DNA from: Actinomadura flavalba DSM 45200
GTDB lineage: Bacteria; Actinomycetota; Actinomycetes; Streptosporangiales; Streptosporangiaceae
DNA length: 64,000 nt
NCBI RefSeq assembly: GCF_000374305.1
Contig: NZ_KB894097.1
Coordinates: 124,001 to 188,000, forward strand
Direction: 5' to 3'
Shown piece after piece: positions 28,655 to 36,548 of this stretch (its first letter is position 1; every line of letters starts with the position of its first letter). Made by a program: the position numbers and the translations under genes. The notes under the pieces were generated by a model. That model was not told where the DNA came from. It did no database searches and saw only the letters and a list, made by a program, of their open reading frames with translations.

Positions 28655-30014
28655 TCGTGTCGCGGTACCAGCGGGCGCTGTCCTTCCAGGTGCGGCGCCC
28701 GGTCGGGTAGTCGACGCGGATCAGGCCGAACCGCTTGGAGTACCCGTGCGCCCACTCGAAGTTGTCCAGCAGCGACCAGGCGAAGTAGCCGCGCACGTCC
28801 ACGCCGCGCACGGCGGCGCGGGCGACGGCGTCGATGTGGTCGTGCAGGTAGGCGATGCGGTCGGCGTCGTGGACCTCGCCGTCCGGGCCGGGTTCGTCGG
28901 GGAACGCGGCGCCGTTCTCGGTGACCGTCAGCGGCACGCCGGGATGGTCGCGGTGCAGCCGGACGAGCAGTTCCTCCAGCCCGGACGCGTCGATCGGCCA
29001 GCCCATCGCGGTCAGCGGGCCGCTCGGCGCGGGGAACTCCACGTCGTCGCAGCCGACGAACGGGGACGCCGCCGCGACCGCGTGCCCGTGGCCGTTCGCG
29101 GGGGCGCCGTCGCCGCGCCACATCCGGACGCGGGTCGGGTTGTAGTAGTTGACGCCGAGGACGTCAAGGGGCTGCGCGACGTCCGCCAGGTCGCCGTCGC
29201 GGACGAAGGACCAGTCGGTGACGGCGGCGGTGTCGGCCAGGACGTCGGCGGGGTAGGCGCCGTCGAGCATCGGGCCGAGGAAGACGCGGTTGGCGACGCC
29301 GTCGGCCTTGCGGACGGCCTCGGGGTCGCCGCGGAAGTGGTGGACGTTCAGCGTCACCGAGTACCGCGCGGGGCTCCGGACGACGCCGCGCAGCGCGCGC
29401 AGCGCGAGGCCGTGCCCGAGGTTGAGGTGGTGCGCGGCGGCCAGGGCGGCGGCGGGGTCGGCGCGGCCGGGGGCGTGCACGCCCGAGCCGTAGCCGAGGA
29501 ACGCGGTGCACCACGGCTCGTTAAGGGTCGTCCAGGTGTGCACGCGGTCACCGAGGACGCGGCCCGCCTGCTCGGCGTACTCGGCGAACCGGTGCGCGGT
29601 GTCGCGCGCGGGCCAGCCGCCGCGGTCCTCCTCGTCCTGCGGGAGGTCCCAGTGGTAGAGGGTGGCGACGGGCTTGACGCCGCGTTCCAGCAGGGCGTCC
29701 ACGAGCCGGGAGTAGAAGTCCCAGCCCCGGGGGTTGGAGTGCCCGCCGGGCAGGACGCGCGGCCAGGAGATCGAGAACCGGTAGGCGTCCAGTCCGAGGT
29801 CCGCGACGGCGGCGACGTCCTCGCGCCAGCGGTGGTAGTGGTCGGTCGCGACGTCGCCGGTGTCGCCGTCGCGCACCCGTCCGGGCGTGCGGCTGTAGGT
29901 GTCCCAGATGGAGGGGGCCCGACCGTCCTCGGCGGCGGCGCCCTCGATCTGGTAGGCGGCGGTGGCGGCGCCCCACAGGAAGCCGGCGGGGAATCGGCGG
30001 GTGCTGTCGGTCAC
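28614..30014 (-). CDS. Second GH1 beta-glucosidase, CebR-controlled
   Basis: 466 residues, same fold and motifs as bglC (TLNEPWCTAF, VTENGAAFPDE, WSLLDNFEWAHGYSKRFGLI) but clearly diverged, so a paralogue of differing specificity. GTG 30014 was chosen because the CebR palindrome lies only 13 bases upstream and MTDSTRRFPAGFLWGAATAA is a normal GH1 start. No signal peptide. Convergent with cebR (41-base overlap). Having two intracellular GH1 enzymes under one repressor is also seen in some streptomycetes. Confidence 0.92.
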   Translation of the reverse strand: MTDSTRRFPAGFLWGAATAAYQIEGAAAEDGRAPSIWDTYSRTPGRVRDGDTGDVATDHYHRWREDVAAVADLGLDAYRFSISWPRVLPGGHSNPRGWDFYSRLVDALLERGVKPVATLYHWDLPQDEEDRGGWPARDTAHRFAEYAEQAGRVLGDRVHTWTTLNEPWCTAFLGYGSGVHAPGRADPAAALAAAHHLNLGHGLALRALRGVVRSPARYSVTLNVHHFRGDPEAVRKADGVANRVFLGPMLDGAYPADVLADTAAVTDWSFVRDGDLADVAQPLDVLGVNYYNPTRVRMWRGDGAPANGHGHAVAAASPFVGCDDVEFPAPSGPLTAMGWPIDASGLEELLVRLHRDHPGVPLTVTENGAAFPDEPGPDGEVHDADRIAYLHDHIDAVARAAVRGVDVRGYFAWSLLDNFEWAHGYSKRFGLIRVDYPTGRRTWKDSARWYRDTIRRTRAPRDASAG

Positions 30015-30026
30015 CCCCGCATCCTA

Positions 30027-30040
30027 TGGGAGCGCTCCCA
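30027..30040 (-). promoter_or_regulatory. Second CebR operator
   Basis: TGGGAGCGCTCCCA, the same perfect 14-mer as at 22958-22971, 13 bases upstream of the second GH1 gene and overlapping where its transcription should start. Confidence 0.92.
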
Positions 30041-30067
30041 TTCTGTCAGCCTCCGGTGCCCGGCGGC

Positions 30068-31228
30068 TCAACGGACCCCGTACAGGTGCTCCAGCGCGAG
30101 CTGGTCCAGGCGCTCGAAGGCGGCGCCGCGCGCGGCCAGGGCCGCGATGTCGAGGGACGCGGCGCGGACGTCGCGCCAGGTCTCGCCCGGGGCCAGGGTG
30201 GGACGGGCCAGCTCGTCCACGCGGGCCTCCCGCAGCGCCTCCGCGACGTCGGGGTCGGCGCGGAAGGCGCGGGACTTGGCGCGCAGGATCAGCCAGTTGC
30301 GCATGCAGGCGCGCGCCGACGCCCAGACGCCCGCGTCGTCCTCGGTGCGGGGCGGCTTGAAGTCGAAGTGGATCGGGCCCGCGTAGTCGCTCGCGTCGAT
30401 GAGGTCCGCGACCCAGAAGGCGCCGCGCGCGTCGCCCGCGCCGAAGCGCAGGTCCTGGTCGTAGCGGGGGCCGTGCTGGCCGTTGAGGTCGATGTGGAAC
30501 AGCTTGCCGTGCCACAGCGCCTGCGCCAGGCCGTGCGCGTAGTTGAGCCCGGCCATCTCCTCGTGCCCGACCTCGGGGTTGACGCCGACCAGCTCGGGCC
30601 GCTCCAGTTCCCCGATGAACGCCAGGGCGTGCCCGACGGTCGGGAGCAGCAGGTCGCCGCGCGGCTCGTTCGGCTTCGGCTCGATCGCGAACCGCAGGCC
30701 GTACCCCTGGTCGGTGACGTAGGCGCCGAGCACGTCGAACGCCTCCTTGTAACGATCCAACGCGACACGGACGTCCTTCGCCGCCCCCGACTCCGCGCCC
30801 TCCCGGCCGCCCCAGCACACGTACACCTCCGCGCCCAGCTCGGCGGCCAGGTCGAGGTTGTCCATGACCTTGCGCAGCGCGAACCGGCGGACGTCGCGGT
30901 CGTTGGCGGTGAACGCGCCGTCCTTGAAGACGGGGTGGCCGAACAGGTTCGTCGTCGCGGTCGTGACGACGAGGCCCGTCGCGTCCAGCGCGCGGCGGAA
31001 CGCGGCGATCCGCTCGGCCTTCTCGGCGGCGGACGCCTCGAACGCGTACACGTCGTTGTCGTGGAAGTTCACCCCGTACGCGCCGATCTCCGCGAGCCCG
31101 GCGACGGCGCGTTCGGCGGACATCGGCGGGCGGGTGGCGGGGCCGAAGACGTCCACGCCCTGCCAGCCGACCGTCCAGAGGCCGAACGAGAAACGGTCCT
31201 GCGGCTGCGGGGCGTACGGGTCGGTCAT
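30068..31228 (-). CDS. xylA: Xylose isomerase
   Basis: Interconverts D-xylose and D-xylulose (and glucose/fructose). 386 residues, the usual actinomycete length. MTDPYAPQPQDRFSFGLWTV is a typical start; catalytic region NFHDNDVYAF with the ring-opening His, WGGREGAE, FAIEPKPNEPRGD metal ligands, HIDLNGQ, HFDFKPPRTED. ATG 31228 overlaps the xylB stop (ATGA). The order xylB then xylA is reversed from many actinomycetes, where the genes are divergent. Confidence 0.96.
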   Translation of the reverse strand: MTDPYAPQPQDRFSFGLWTVGWQGVDVFGPATRPPMSAERAVAGLAEIGAYGVNFHDNDVYAFEASAAEKAERIAAFRRALDATGLVVTTATTNLFGHPVFKDGAFTANDRDVRRFALRKVMDNLDLAAELGAEVYVCWGGREGAESGAAKDVRVALDRYKEAFDVLGAYVTDQGYGLRFAIEPKPNEPRGDLLLPTVGHALAFIGELERPELVGVNPEVGHEEMAGLNYAHGLAQALWHGKLFHIDLNGQHGPRYDQDLRFGAGDARGAFWVADLIDASDYAGPIHFDFKPPRTEDDAGVWASARACMRNWLILRAKSRAFRADPDVAEALREARVDELARPTLAPGETWRDVRAASLDIAALAARGAAFERLDQLALEHLYGVR

Positions 31229-32619
31229 GGGGTGCCTTTCTGCGGGAGGGCGGGAGCGGCGTCGCGCAGCGCCGCGTAGCGGGCGCGGGCGTCGCGTGCG
31301 GTGGCGGGGTCGGCGGTGTGCTCGGTGGCGGGCGGATCGGGCCAGTCCGGCGGTCCGGGCGTGCCGCGCAGCGCCCAGGCGGCCTGCCGGGCGGCGCCGC
31401 GCGCGACGTACTCGTCCGGGCGCGGGACGGTCACGGGACGCCCGAAGAACGCCGGGGCGAGCGCCCGGACGGCCGCGTTCGCGGCGCCGCCGCCGATCAG
31501 CAGGACGCGGCGCGGCCGGACGCCCTGCGCCGCCAGGTGCCCCACGGCGTCCGCGAGCGAGCACAGCAGCGCCTCGACGGCGGCGCGCGCGAGGTTCGCG
31601 GGAGTCGCGTTGCGGGTAGTGAGTCCGGTGAGGACGCCGGAAGCCTCGGGGCGGTCGGGGGTACGCTCCCCGTCCAGATAGGGCAGGAACGTGAGCCCGT
31701 CCGCCCCGGGTGCGGCGGTCAGCGCCAGCCGCGCGAGGTCGTCCACGGCCACGCCGGTGAGCGCGGCGGCCGACGTCAGCACCCGGGCGGCATTCAGCGT
31801 GCAGACCAGCGGCAGGTAGCGTCCGGTCGCGTCCGCGAACCCCGCCACCAGCCCGGACGCGTCGGCGGCGGGCGTCTCCGCCACCGCGTACGCCGTCCCG
31901 GACGTGCCGATCGACACCGCGACGTCCCCCGGGCGCAGCCCGAGGCCGAGCGCGGCGCCCATGTTGTCGCCGGTGCCCGGCGCGAGCGCGGCGCCCCACG
32001 GCGTCGTGCCGACGCGTTCGCCGGGCGCGGCGACGCGCGGGACGGCGGGCGCGTGGCCGAGCGCGGCGCGGAGCAGGTCGTCGCGGTACTCCCCGGTGGC
32101 GGGCGACCAGTAGCCGGTGCCGGACGCGTCGCCCCGGTCGGTGACGGGGGCGTCAGCGCCGAGGCGCAGCGTCAGGTAGTCGTGCGGGAGCAGGACGGTC
32201 GCGACGCGGCGGGCGCGTTCGGGCTCGTGCTCGGCCAGCCAGCGGAGCTTCCCGACGGTGAACGCGGCGAGCGGGACGCTGCCGACCGCGTCCGCCCACG
32301 CCTCCGGCCCGCCGTGCCCGGCGACCAGGGCGCGGGCCTGCGGGGCCGAGCGGGTGTCGTTCCAGAGCAGCGCGTCGCGGACGGGCGCGCCGGTCTCGTC
32401 GAGGGCGACCATGCCGTGCTGCTGCGCGGCGACGGCAACCGCGTCGGCGCGTTCGAGGAGGTCGCGGACCGTCTGGAGGGCGTCCCACCAGCGGCGGGGA
32501 TCGACCGAGGTGCCGTCCGGGTGCGGCGCGGCGGCGCGGGCGACCTCCGTCCCGTCCTCGGCGCGGCACAGCAGGACCTTCACCGACTGCGTCGAGGAAT
32601 CGACTCCGGCGACGAGCAT
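31225..32619 (-). CDS. xylB: Xylulokinase
   Basis: Phosphorylates D-xylulose for the pentose phosphate pathway. 464 residues of the FGGY family: VAGVDSSTQSVKVLLCRAED at the N-terminus, AAQQHGMVALDETGAPVRDA, ALLWNDTRS, GDASGTGYW, GTSGTAYAV, FLPYLDGERTPDRPEASGVL, LIGGGAANAAV. ATG 32619 has GGGAGGTCAC directly upstream. First gene of xylBA with a promoter containing an inverted repeat. No XylR lies adjacent; the nearest ROK regulator is 14 kb away. Confidence 0.94.
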   Translation of the reverse strand: MLVAGVDSSTQSVKVLLCRAEDGTEVARAAAPHPDGTSVDPRRWWDALQTVRDLLERADAVAVAAQQHGMVALDETGAPVRDALLWNDTRSAPQARALVAGHGGPEAWADAVGSVPLAAFTVGKLRWLAEHEPERARRVATVLLPHDYLTLRLGADAPVTDRGDASGTGYWSPATGEYRDDLLRAALGHAPAVPRVAAPGERVGTTPWGAALAPGTGDNMGAALGLGLRPGDVAVSIGTSGTAYAVAETPAADASGLVAGFADATGRYLPLVCTLNAARVLTSAAALTGVAVDDLARLALTAAPGADGLTFLPYLDGERTPDRPEASGVLTGLTTRNATPANLARAAVEALLCSLADAVGHLAAQGVRPRRVLLIGGGAANAAVRALAPAFFGRPVTVPRPDEYVARGAARQAAWALRGTPGPPDWPDPPATEHTADPATARDARARYAALRDAAPALPQKGTP

Positions 32620-32636
32620 GTGACCTCCCGCACACC

Positions 32637-32666
32637 ACGCTAGACGGGCGGCGCACCGCCGGACAA
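32637..32666 (-). promoter_or_regulatory. Probable xylBA promoter with spacer dyad
   Basis: On the minus strand TTGTCC (-35, 32666-32661), an 18-base spacer and TAGCGT (-10, 32642-32637). The spacer is filled by GGCGG-CGCA-CCGCC, an inverted repeat that could be an operator. Expected start is about 11 bases before the ATG. Confidence 0.45.
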
Positions 32667-32797
32667 CGCGCCCCGGCCCGGCGTGTGATCATGAACGCTT
32701 GACAGCGTGGGCCGGGGAACGGGAGATTGTCCACCGCCGGGACAGGAAACCTTCTTTTCTGTCCGCTGGCACGGGTCTTCCCCGGGGTTGGCAGGAC

Positions 32798-32846
32798 GTT
32801 CCCGGCCGGTCCGGCTCCCAAGGCCACGACCGGACCGGCCGGGAAC
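32798..32846 (-). terminator. Terminator downstream of the tRNA array
   Basis: Perfect 17-bp arms (32798-32814 and 32830-32846) with a 15-base loop, 30 bases beyond tRNA-His. A smaller hairpin at 32740-32764 follows. No T-run. Confidence 0.65.
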
Positions 32847-32875
32847 GTTCACCGTTCCCGGCCGCCGGCCGTCAG

Positions 32876-32949
32876 GGCGACCACCCGGAATCGAACCGAG
32901 GACCTCCAGGACCACAACCTGGCGTGCAGACCGCCACACCATGGCCGCC
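32876..32949 (-). tRNA. tRNA-His(GTG), atypical D-arm
   Basis: 74 bases including the extra 5' G(-1) that pairs with C73, the hallmark of tRNA-His. Seven-pair acceptor stem, anticodon stem CCAGG/CCTGG with loop TTGTGGT, T-loop TTCGATT with stem CTCGG/CCGGG. The D-arm GTGT-GGCGGTCT-GCAC has G at position 14 and no A21, so the usual U8-A14-A21 contact is missing. CCA is not encoded. One base separates it from tRNA-Arg. Confidence 0.8.
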
Positions 32950-32950
32950 G

Positions 32951-33023
32951 CGTCTCCGGCAGGATTCGAACCTGCGATCTCCGGATTCGTAATCCGGCGC
33001 GCTGTCCACTGCGCTACGGAGAC
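32951..33023 (-). tRNA. tRNA-Arg(ACG)
   Basis: 73 bases, regular cloverleaf: acceptor GTCTCCG/CGGAGAC, T8, D-arm GCGC-AGTGGACA-GCGC with A14 and A21, anticodon loop TTACGAA, T-loop TTCGAAT, discriminator G. CCA not encoded. ACG would be edited to ICG. Middle member of the three-tRNA array. Confidence 0.95.
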
Positions 33024-33024
33024 G

Positions 33025-33097
33025 TGACGGGAGCGGGAATCGAACCCGCCTGGAGCGGCTTATGAGACCGCCGGACGCGCCAGCGTCCCTTCCCGTC
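33025..33097 (-). tRNA. tRNA with CAT anticodon (Met or Ile2), atypical D-arm
   Basis: 73 bases, all stems perfectly or nearly paired: acceptor GACGGGA/TCCCGTC, D-stem GGAC/GTCC, anticodon stem GCGGT/GCCGC with loop CTCATAA, T-arm GCGGG-TTCGATT-CCCGC. Unusual: position 8 is A, not T, and the D-loop GCTGGCGC has no A14 or A21. CAT may read Met or, after lysidine change, Ile AUA. CCA not encoded. First transcribed of the array. Confidence 0.8.
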
Positions 33098-33109
33098 GCG
33101 GAAATGCGA

Positions 33110-33142
33110 GAACCGCCCTGCGGACCGTGTTCGGGGCGGTTC
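33110..33142. terminator. Hairpin upstream of the tRNA array
   Basis: Perfect 9-bp arms GAACCGCCC and GGGCGGTTC with a 15-base loop, 13 bases before the first tRNA. It may end read-through from the region above or shape the precursor. Confidence 0.5.
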
Positions 33143-33165
33143 ACCTGGGGGGCTGACCTGGACGG

Positions 33166-33462
33166 TCACGCCTCCCGGTGCGCACGCCGGAAACGGCGGT
33201 CTCGATGGCTCCGCATACGTCGCGTCATGATCCCGTCCTTTCCGTCCGGCGTGTTCATGACCTTCACTGTGCCCGTTCCCGTGCGGCCCGGCAACCCATT
33301 ATCGGCGGCGACCTCCCGTTCGCTGCGCAGCGCCGTCAGCGCCCGGTGAACCCGTGCTTTCACCACGTCCTCCGGCACCCCGAGCGCCGCGCGGGCGGCC
33401 GGAAGTGGTCCGGGGCGGGTGCCGGGGAAATGGTTGAATCCGGAGTATGTGGGCGCCGTCAC
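33166..33462 (-). pseudogene. Possible remnant of an ECF sigma factor region 4
   Basis: The minus-strand frame contains AARAALGVPEDVVKARVHRA followed by LTALRSE, very like the region 4 helix-turn-helix of ECF sigma factors. Nothing before it resembles region 2, and after it comes a non-homologous, basic tail ending RRFRRAHREA. A small basic ORF from ATG (MTRRMRSHRDRR) shares the tail. I treat this as a decayed fragment. The 349-base gap 33098-33446 holds nothing else convincing. Confidence 0.35.
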
Positions 33463-35135
33463 AGGAGTCGCGTCCGTGGCTGCGGCTCTATCCGGAGGAC
33501 GTGCCGGTCGAGCCCGAGGTCCCGGACGTGCCGGTCACGCGGTTGCTGGACGACGCCGCGCGGCGGCATCCGCGCCGGAGCGCGCTGTGGTTCGCCGGGC
33601 GGCGGACCCGCTACCGGGCGCTGCGCGACGCCGCCGACCGGTTCGCCGCAGGGCTGGAACGGCTCGGCGTGCTGCCCGGCGACCGCGTCGCGGTGCTGCT
33701 GCCGAACTGCCCGCAGCAGGTCGTCGCGGTGTTCGGGACGTGGCGGCGCGGCGCCGTCGTCGTGCTGCTCGACCCGCTGGCGGCGCCGGCGGAGCTGCGG
33801 CACCGGCTGACCGACTCCGGCGCGCGCGTCGCCGTCGTGCTGGACCGCTGCCACCCGGCGCTGCGCGCGGTCCGCCGGGACGTCCGGCTCGATCACGTCG
33901 TCGTCGCGTCGCTGTACGACGCGCTGCCGCTGCGCGCCCGGGTCGCGCTGCGGCTGCCCGGGATGCGCGCCCGCCGCGCCAGGGTCGGCGTGCCCGTGCC
34001 GGACGAGCCGGGCGTCGTGCCGTTCCGCTCGCTCGTGCGCCGCGCGCGGGGCCGCGCCGTCCAGCATCCCCTCGACCCCGCGACCGACCTCGCCGCGATC
34101 CAGTACACGTCCGGCACCGAGGGTCGCCCCAAGGGCGCCATGTGCACGCACCGCAACCTCGTCGCCAACGCCGTGCAGGAGCACGCGTGGGACGTCGGCG
34201 GCCGGGACGTGGACGACACGACGCTCGCGCTGCTGCCGCTGTTCCACTCGTTCGGCCTGACGAGCTGCCTGGTCGCGCCGGTGATGAAGGCCGGGACGAT
34301 CGTGCTGCTCCCCCGGCTCGATCTCGGCCGCGTCGTGCGCGCGCTGCGCCGCCACCGGCCGACGGTGTTCCCCGGCGTCCCCACCCTCTACGACCAGGTG
34401 CTGGACGTCGCCGGGCCCGCCGACCTGGCGTCGGTCCGCGTGTTCATCTCCGGCGCGTCCGGGCTGCGCCGCCCCACGATCGCGCGGATCGACGCGCTCG
34501 GCGGGCACCGGCTCATCCAGTGCTACGGCCTCACCGAGGCGTCGCCCGCGCTCACCGCGAACCCGCCCACCGCCGAGGCCCGCAACGAGACGGTCGGGCT
34601 GCCGCTGCCGCTCACCGACGCGGTGGTCGTGGACCGGGACGAGCCGACGCGCGTCCTGCCGCCGGGCGAGCCCGGCGAGCTCGTGGTGCGCGGCCCGCAG
34701 GTGTTCCGGGGGTACTGGAACCAGCCGCTGGCGACCGCGCGGGCACTGTCCCGGGGCTGGCTCCGCACCGGCGACATCGCGATCATGGACGCGGCCGGGT
34801 TCGTGACGATCCTGGAGCGCCGCGCCGACCTGATCAAGGTCAGCGGGTTCAGCGTGCTGCCGTCCGAGGTCGAGGAGGTGCTGCGCGAGCATCCGGCCGT
34901 GCTGGACTGCGCCGTCGTCGGCGTCCCCGACCCGCGCCGGGGCGAACGCGTCGTCGCGTACGTGGTCGAGCATCCCGCGTACCCGTTCAGCGCGGACGAG
35001 CTGCGCCGCCACTGCGCCCGCCGCCTCACCCGCTACAAGGTCCCGCGGGAGTTCCGCCCCCGGTCCGCGCTCCCCCGCGACGCCCTCGGCAAGGTCCTGC
35101 GCCGTGAACTCCGCGCGGCTGCCCGGAATGGTTGA
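33447..35135 (+). CDS. Long-chain acyl-CoA ligase (FadD-like)
   Basis: 562-residue AMP-binding enzyme activating carboxylic acids to CoA thioesters. P-loop motif YTSGTEGRPKGAMCTHRNLV, then LPLFHSFGLTS, QCYGLTEASP (A5), GWLRTGDIA (A7), RADLIKVSGFSVLPSEVEEV (A8) and the catalytic Lys near the end in LPRDALGKVLRREL (A10). ATG 33447. The preceding interval has a tRNA array on the other strand. The next gene follows after 9 bases, so cotranscription with the kinase-like gene is likely. Chain-length preference cannot be told. Confidence 0.9.
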   Translation: MWAPSQESRPWLRLYPEDVPVEPEVPDVPVTRLLDDAARRHPRRSALWFAGRRTRYRALRDAADRFAAGLERLGVLPGDRVAVLLPNCPQQVVAVFGTWRRGAVVVLLDPLAAPAELRHRLTDSGARVAVVLDRCHPALRAVRRDVRLDHVVVASLYDALPLRARVALRLPGMRARRARVGVPVPDEPGVVPFRSLVRRARGRAVQHPLDPATDLAAIQYTSGTEGRPKGAMCTHRNLVANAVQEHAWDVGGRDVDDTTLALLPLFHSFGLTSCLVAPVMKAGTIVLLPRLDLGRVVRALRRHRPTVFPGVPTLYDQVLDVAGPADLASVRVFISGASGLRRPTIARIDALGGHRLIQCYGLTEASPALTANPPTAEARNETVGLPLPLTDAVVVDRDEPTRVLPPGEPGELVVRGPQVFRGYWNQPLATARALSRGWLRTGDIAIMDAAGFVTILERRADLIKVSGFSVLPSEVEEVLREHPAVLDCAVVGVPDPRRGERVVAYVVEHPAYPFSADELRRHCARRLTRYKVPREFRPRSALPRDALGKVLRRELRAAARNG

Positions 35136-35144
35136 CTATCGGGC

Positions 35145-36155
35145 GTGCCTTCTCCCCCCGGAAGCGGCGCGACGCCCGCGCGCCTCGAACGCCTGGCCGC
35201 CGCCGCGCGGTCCGTGCCCGGCGGCGACGGCGAGGTGAGCGTCCTCTACGACCGGCACGGCGTCCTCGTCGTGCGGACCGGCGACGTCGTCGCCAAGCTG
35301 CACCAGGAGGGCCGCGCGGGCGGCGCCGCGCTCCATCGGCGCCTCACGCTCGCCGCCGAACTGCCCGAACTGCTGCCGCCGCTGGCACCGCCTGAAGAGT
35401 GTGACGGCCGCGCCATCACGTTGTGGCCCTTCGGCGAGCCCGTCGATCCCCACGACCCTCCGTGGGCGGACGCCGGCCGCCTCCTGGCCCGCCTGCACCG
35501 CCGCCCCGTCCCGCCCGGCGCGCCGCCGATGGGCCGCCCCGGACGCCTCGCCCGCGTCGTCGGCGCGCTCGGTGAGGGCACCGCCGAGACCGAGATCCGC
35601 CGAGCCTTCGCGACCCTCCCCGCCCGGCTGCGCGGGGAGCATGACGGGACGCCGCCCCGGCACCCCGGTCACGTCGTCGGTGAGCATGGCGAAGGCACCG
35701 CCGAGGACGAGATCCGGCCCGCTCGGGCGACCCTCGCCGCGCGGCCGCGCCGGGAGGCGGAGCCGTCCGGGGGTGGGCGGGGGTTGGTCCACGGGGACTG
35801 GCATCTGGGGCAGATGGTGCGGTACCGGGGGGAATGGCGGCTCATCGACGTCGAGGATCTCGGAATCGGGAATCCGGCGTGGGATCTGGCGCGGCCCGCC
35901 GCGCTGTACCTGGCGGGGGTGCTGCCCGCCGACGACTGGACGACGTTCCTCGGCGCCTACCAGGGCGCGGGCGGTCCCGTGGGCGCCACCGAGCCGCTGT
36001 GGACGGTCCTCGACCTGCCCGCGCGAAGTCTCGTGATCCAGATCGCCGCGACGTGCGTCCAATCGGCACGAGCGGAGGGCAGGCCGCTTACCGGCGCCGA
36101 GCAGGCGGTGGTGGACGCGGCCGGGCGGGTCGCGCGGGTTCAGGCACCCGCATGA
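35145..36155 (+). CDS. Aminoglycoside phosphotransferase-like kinase with internal duplication
   Basis: 336 residues. Kinase-like C-lobe: LVHGDWHLGQMV (catalytic Asp), WRLIDVEDLGIGNPAWDLAR (metal-binding Asp). N-lobe with VVAKLHQEG lysine and ALHRRLTLAAELPELLPPL. Between them, residues 142-204 form an insert made of two diverged copies of a 24-residue block (LGEGTAETEIRRAFATLPAR and HGEGTAEDEIRPARATLAAR), 39 residues apart. GTG 35145. Such enzymes phosphorylate small molecules, not necessarily antibiotics. Sits behind an acyl-CoA ligase. Confidence 0.78.
   Translation: MPSPPGSGATPARLERLAAAARSVPGGDGEVSVLYDRHGVLVVRTGDVVAKLHQEGRAGGAALHRRLTLAAELPELLPPLAPPEECDGRAITLWPFGEPVDPHDPPWADAGRLLARLHRRPVPPGAPPMGRPGRLARVVGALGEGTAETEIRRAFATLPARLRGEHDGTPPRHPGHVVGEHGEGTAEDEIRPARATLAARPRREAEPSGGGRGLVHGDWHLGQMVRYRGEWRLIDVEDLGIGNPAWDLARPAALYLAGVLPADDWTTFLGAYQGAGGPVGATEPLWTVLDLPARSLVIQIAATCVQSARAEGRPLTGAEQAVVDAAGRVARVQAPA
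35568..35756. repeat. 117-base in-frame duplication in the APH-like gene
   Basis: Two diverged copies beginning GGTGAGGGCACCGCCGAG (about 35572) and GGCGAAGGCACCGCCGAG (about 35689), 117 bases apart. They code for the duplicated 24-residue block between the kinase lobes. Confidence 0.75.
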
Positions 36156-36218
36156 CGCGCCGTCCCGCCTGCCCTAGATTGACCCTTAACCGGGGAAATG
36201 AATGGAAGGAAGACAGCG

Positions 36219-36506
36219 ATGCACTGCCCTAAGTGCCGCGGCGTCATGCGGACCTACACCCGCAACGGCGTCCACATCGAGCAATGCGACAACTGCCGGG
36301 GGATCTTCCTCGACTACGGCGAGCTGGAGGCGCTGAGCCGCATGGAGGCCCAGTACTCCGCGCCGCCGCCCCCGGCCGGCGCCGCGCCGGGCTGGGCCGC
36401 GCCGCCCGCTCCCGCCGCGCAGGTGCACCACCATCACCACGGGCGCCCGGGGCACCACCACCGCCCCTACGGCGGCGGCGTCTTCCACATGCTGTTCTCG
36501 ACGTGA
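36219..36506 (+). CDS. TFIIB-type zinc ribbon protein
   Basis: 95 residues. One zinc ribbon at the N-terminus, MHCPKCRGVMRTYTRNGVHI then EQCDNCRGIFLDYGELEAL, with four cysteines in two CxxC pairs. The rest is Pro/Ala-rich with a HHHHH stretch and GRPGHHHRPYGGG, which could bind metal too. ATG 36219 follows GGAAGGAAG. Members of this family are small proteins of unknown role. Followed by a perfect bidirectional terminator. Confidence 0.85.
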   Translation: MHCPKCRGVMRTYTRNGVHIEQCDNCRGIFLDYGELEALSRMEAQYSAPPPPAGAAPGWAAPPAPAAQVHHHHHGRPGHHHRPYGGGVFHMLFST

Positions 36507-36512
36507 CCCCCC

Positions 36513-36541
36513 GGCGTCCCGTCACCCCGTGACGGGACGCC
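36513..36541. terminator. Bidirectional terminator between zinc ribbon gene and pnkp
   Basis: Perfect 13-bp arms GGCGTCCCGTCAC and GTGACGGGACGCC with a CCC loop, between convergent genes ending at 36506 and 36549. Confidence 0.85.
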
Positions 36542-36548
36542 GCCGTCG

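Noticed and set aside
32740..32764. Hairpin GGACAGGAAA/TTTTCTGTCC as a separate regulatory RNA
   Set aside because: More simply a second terminator behind the tRNA array; no promoter or conserved RNA motif was seen.
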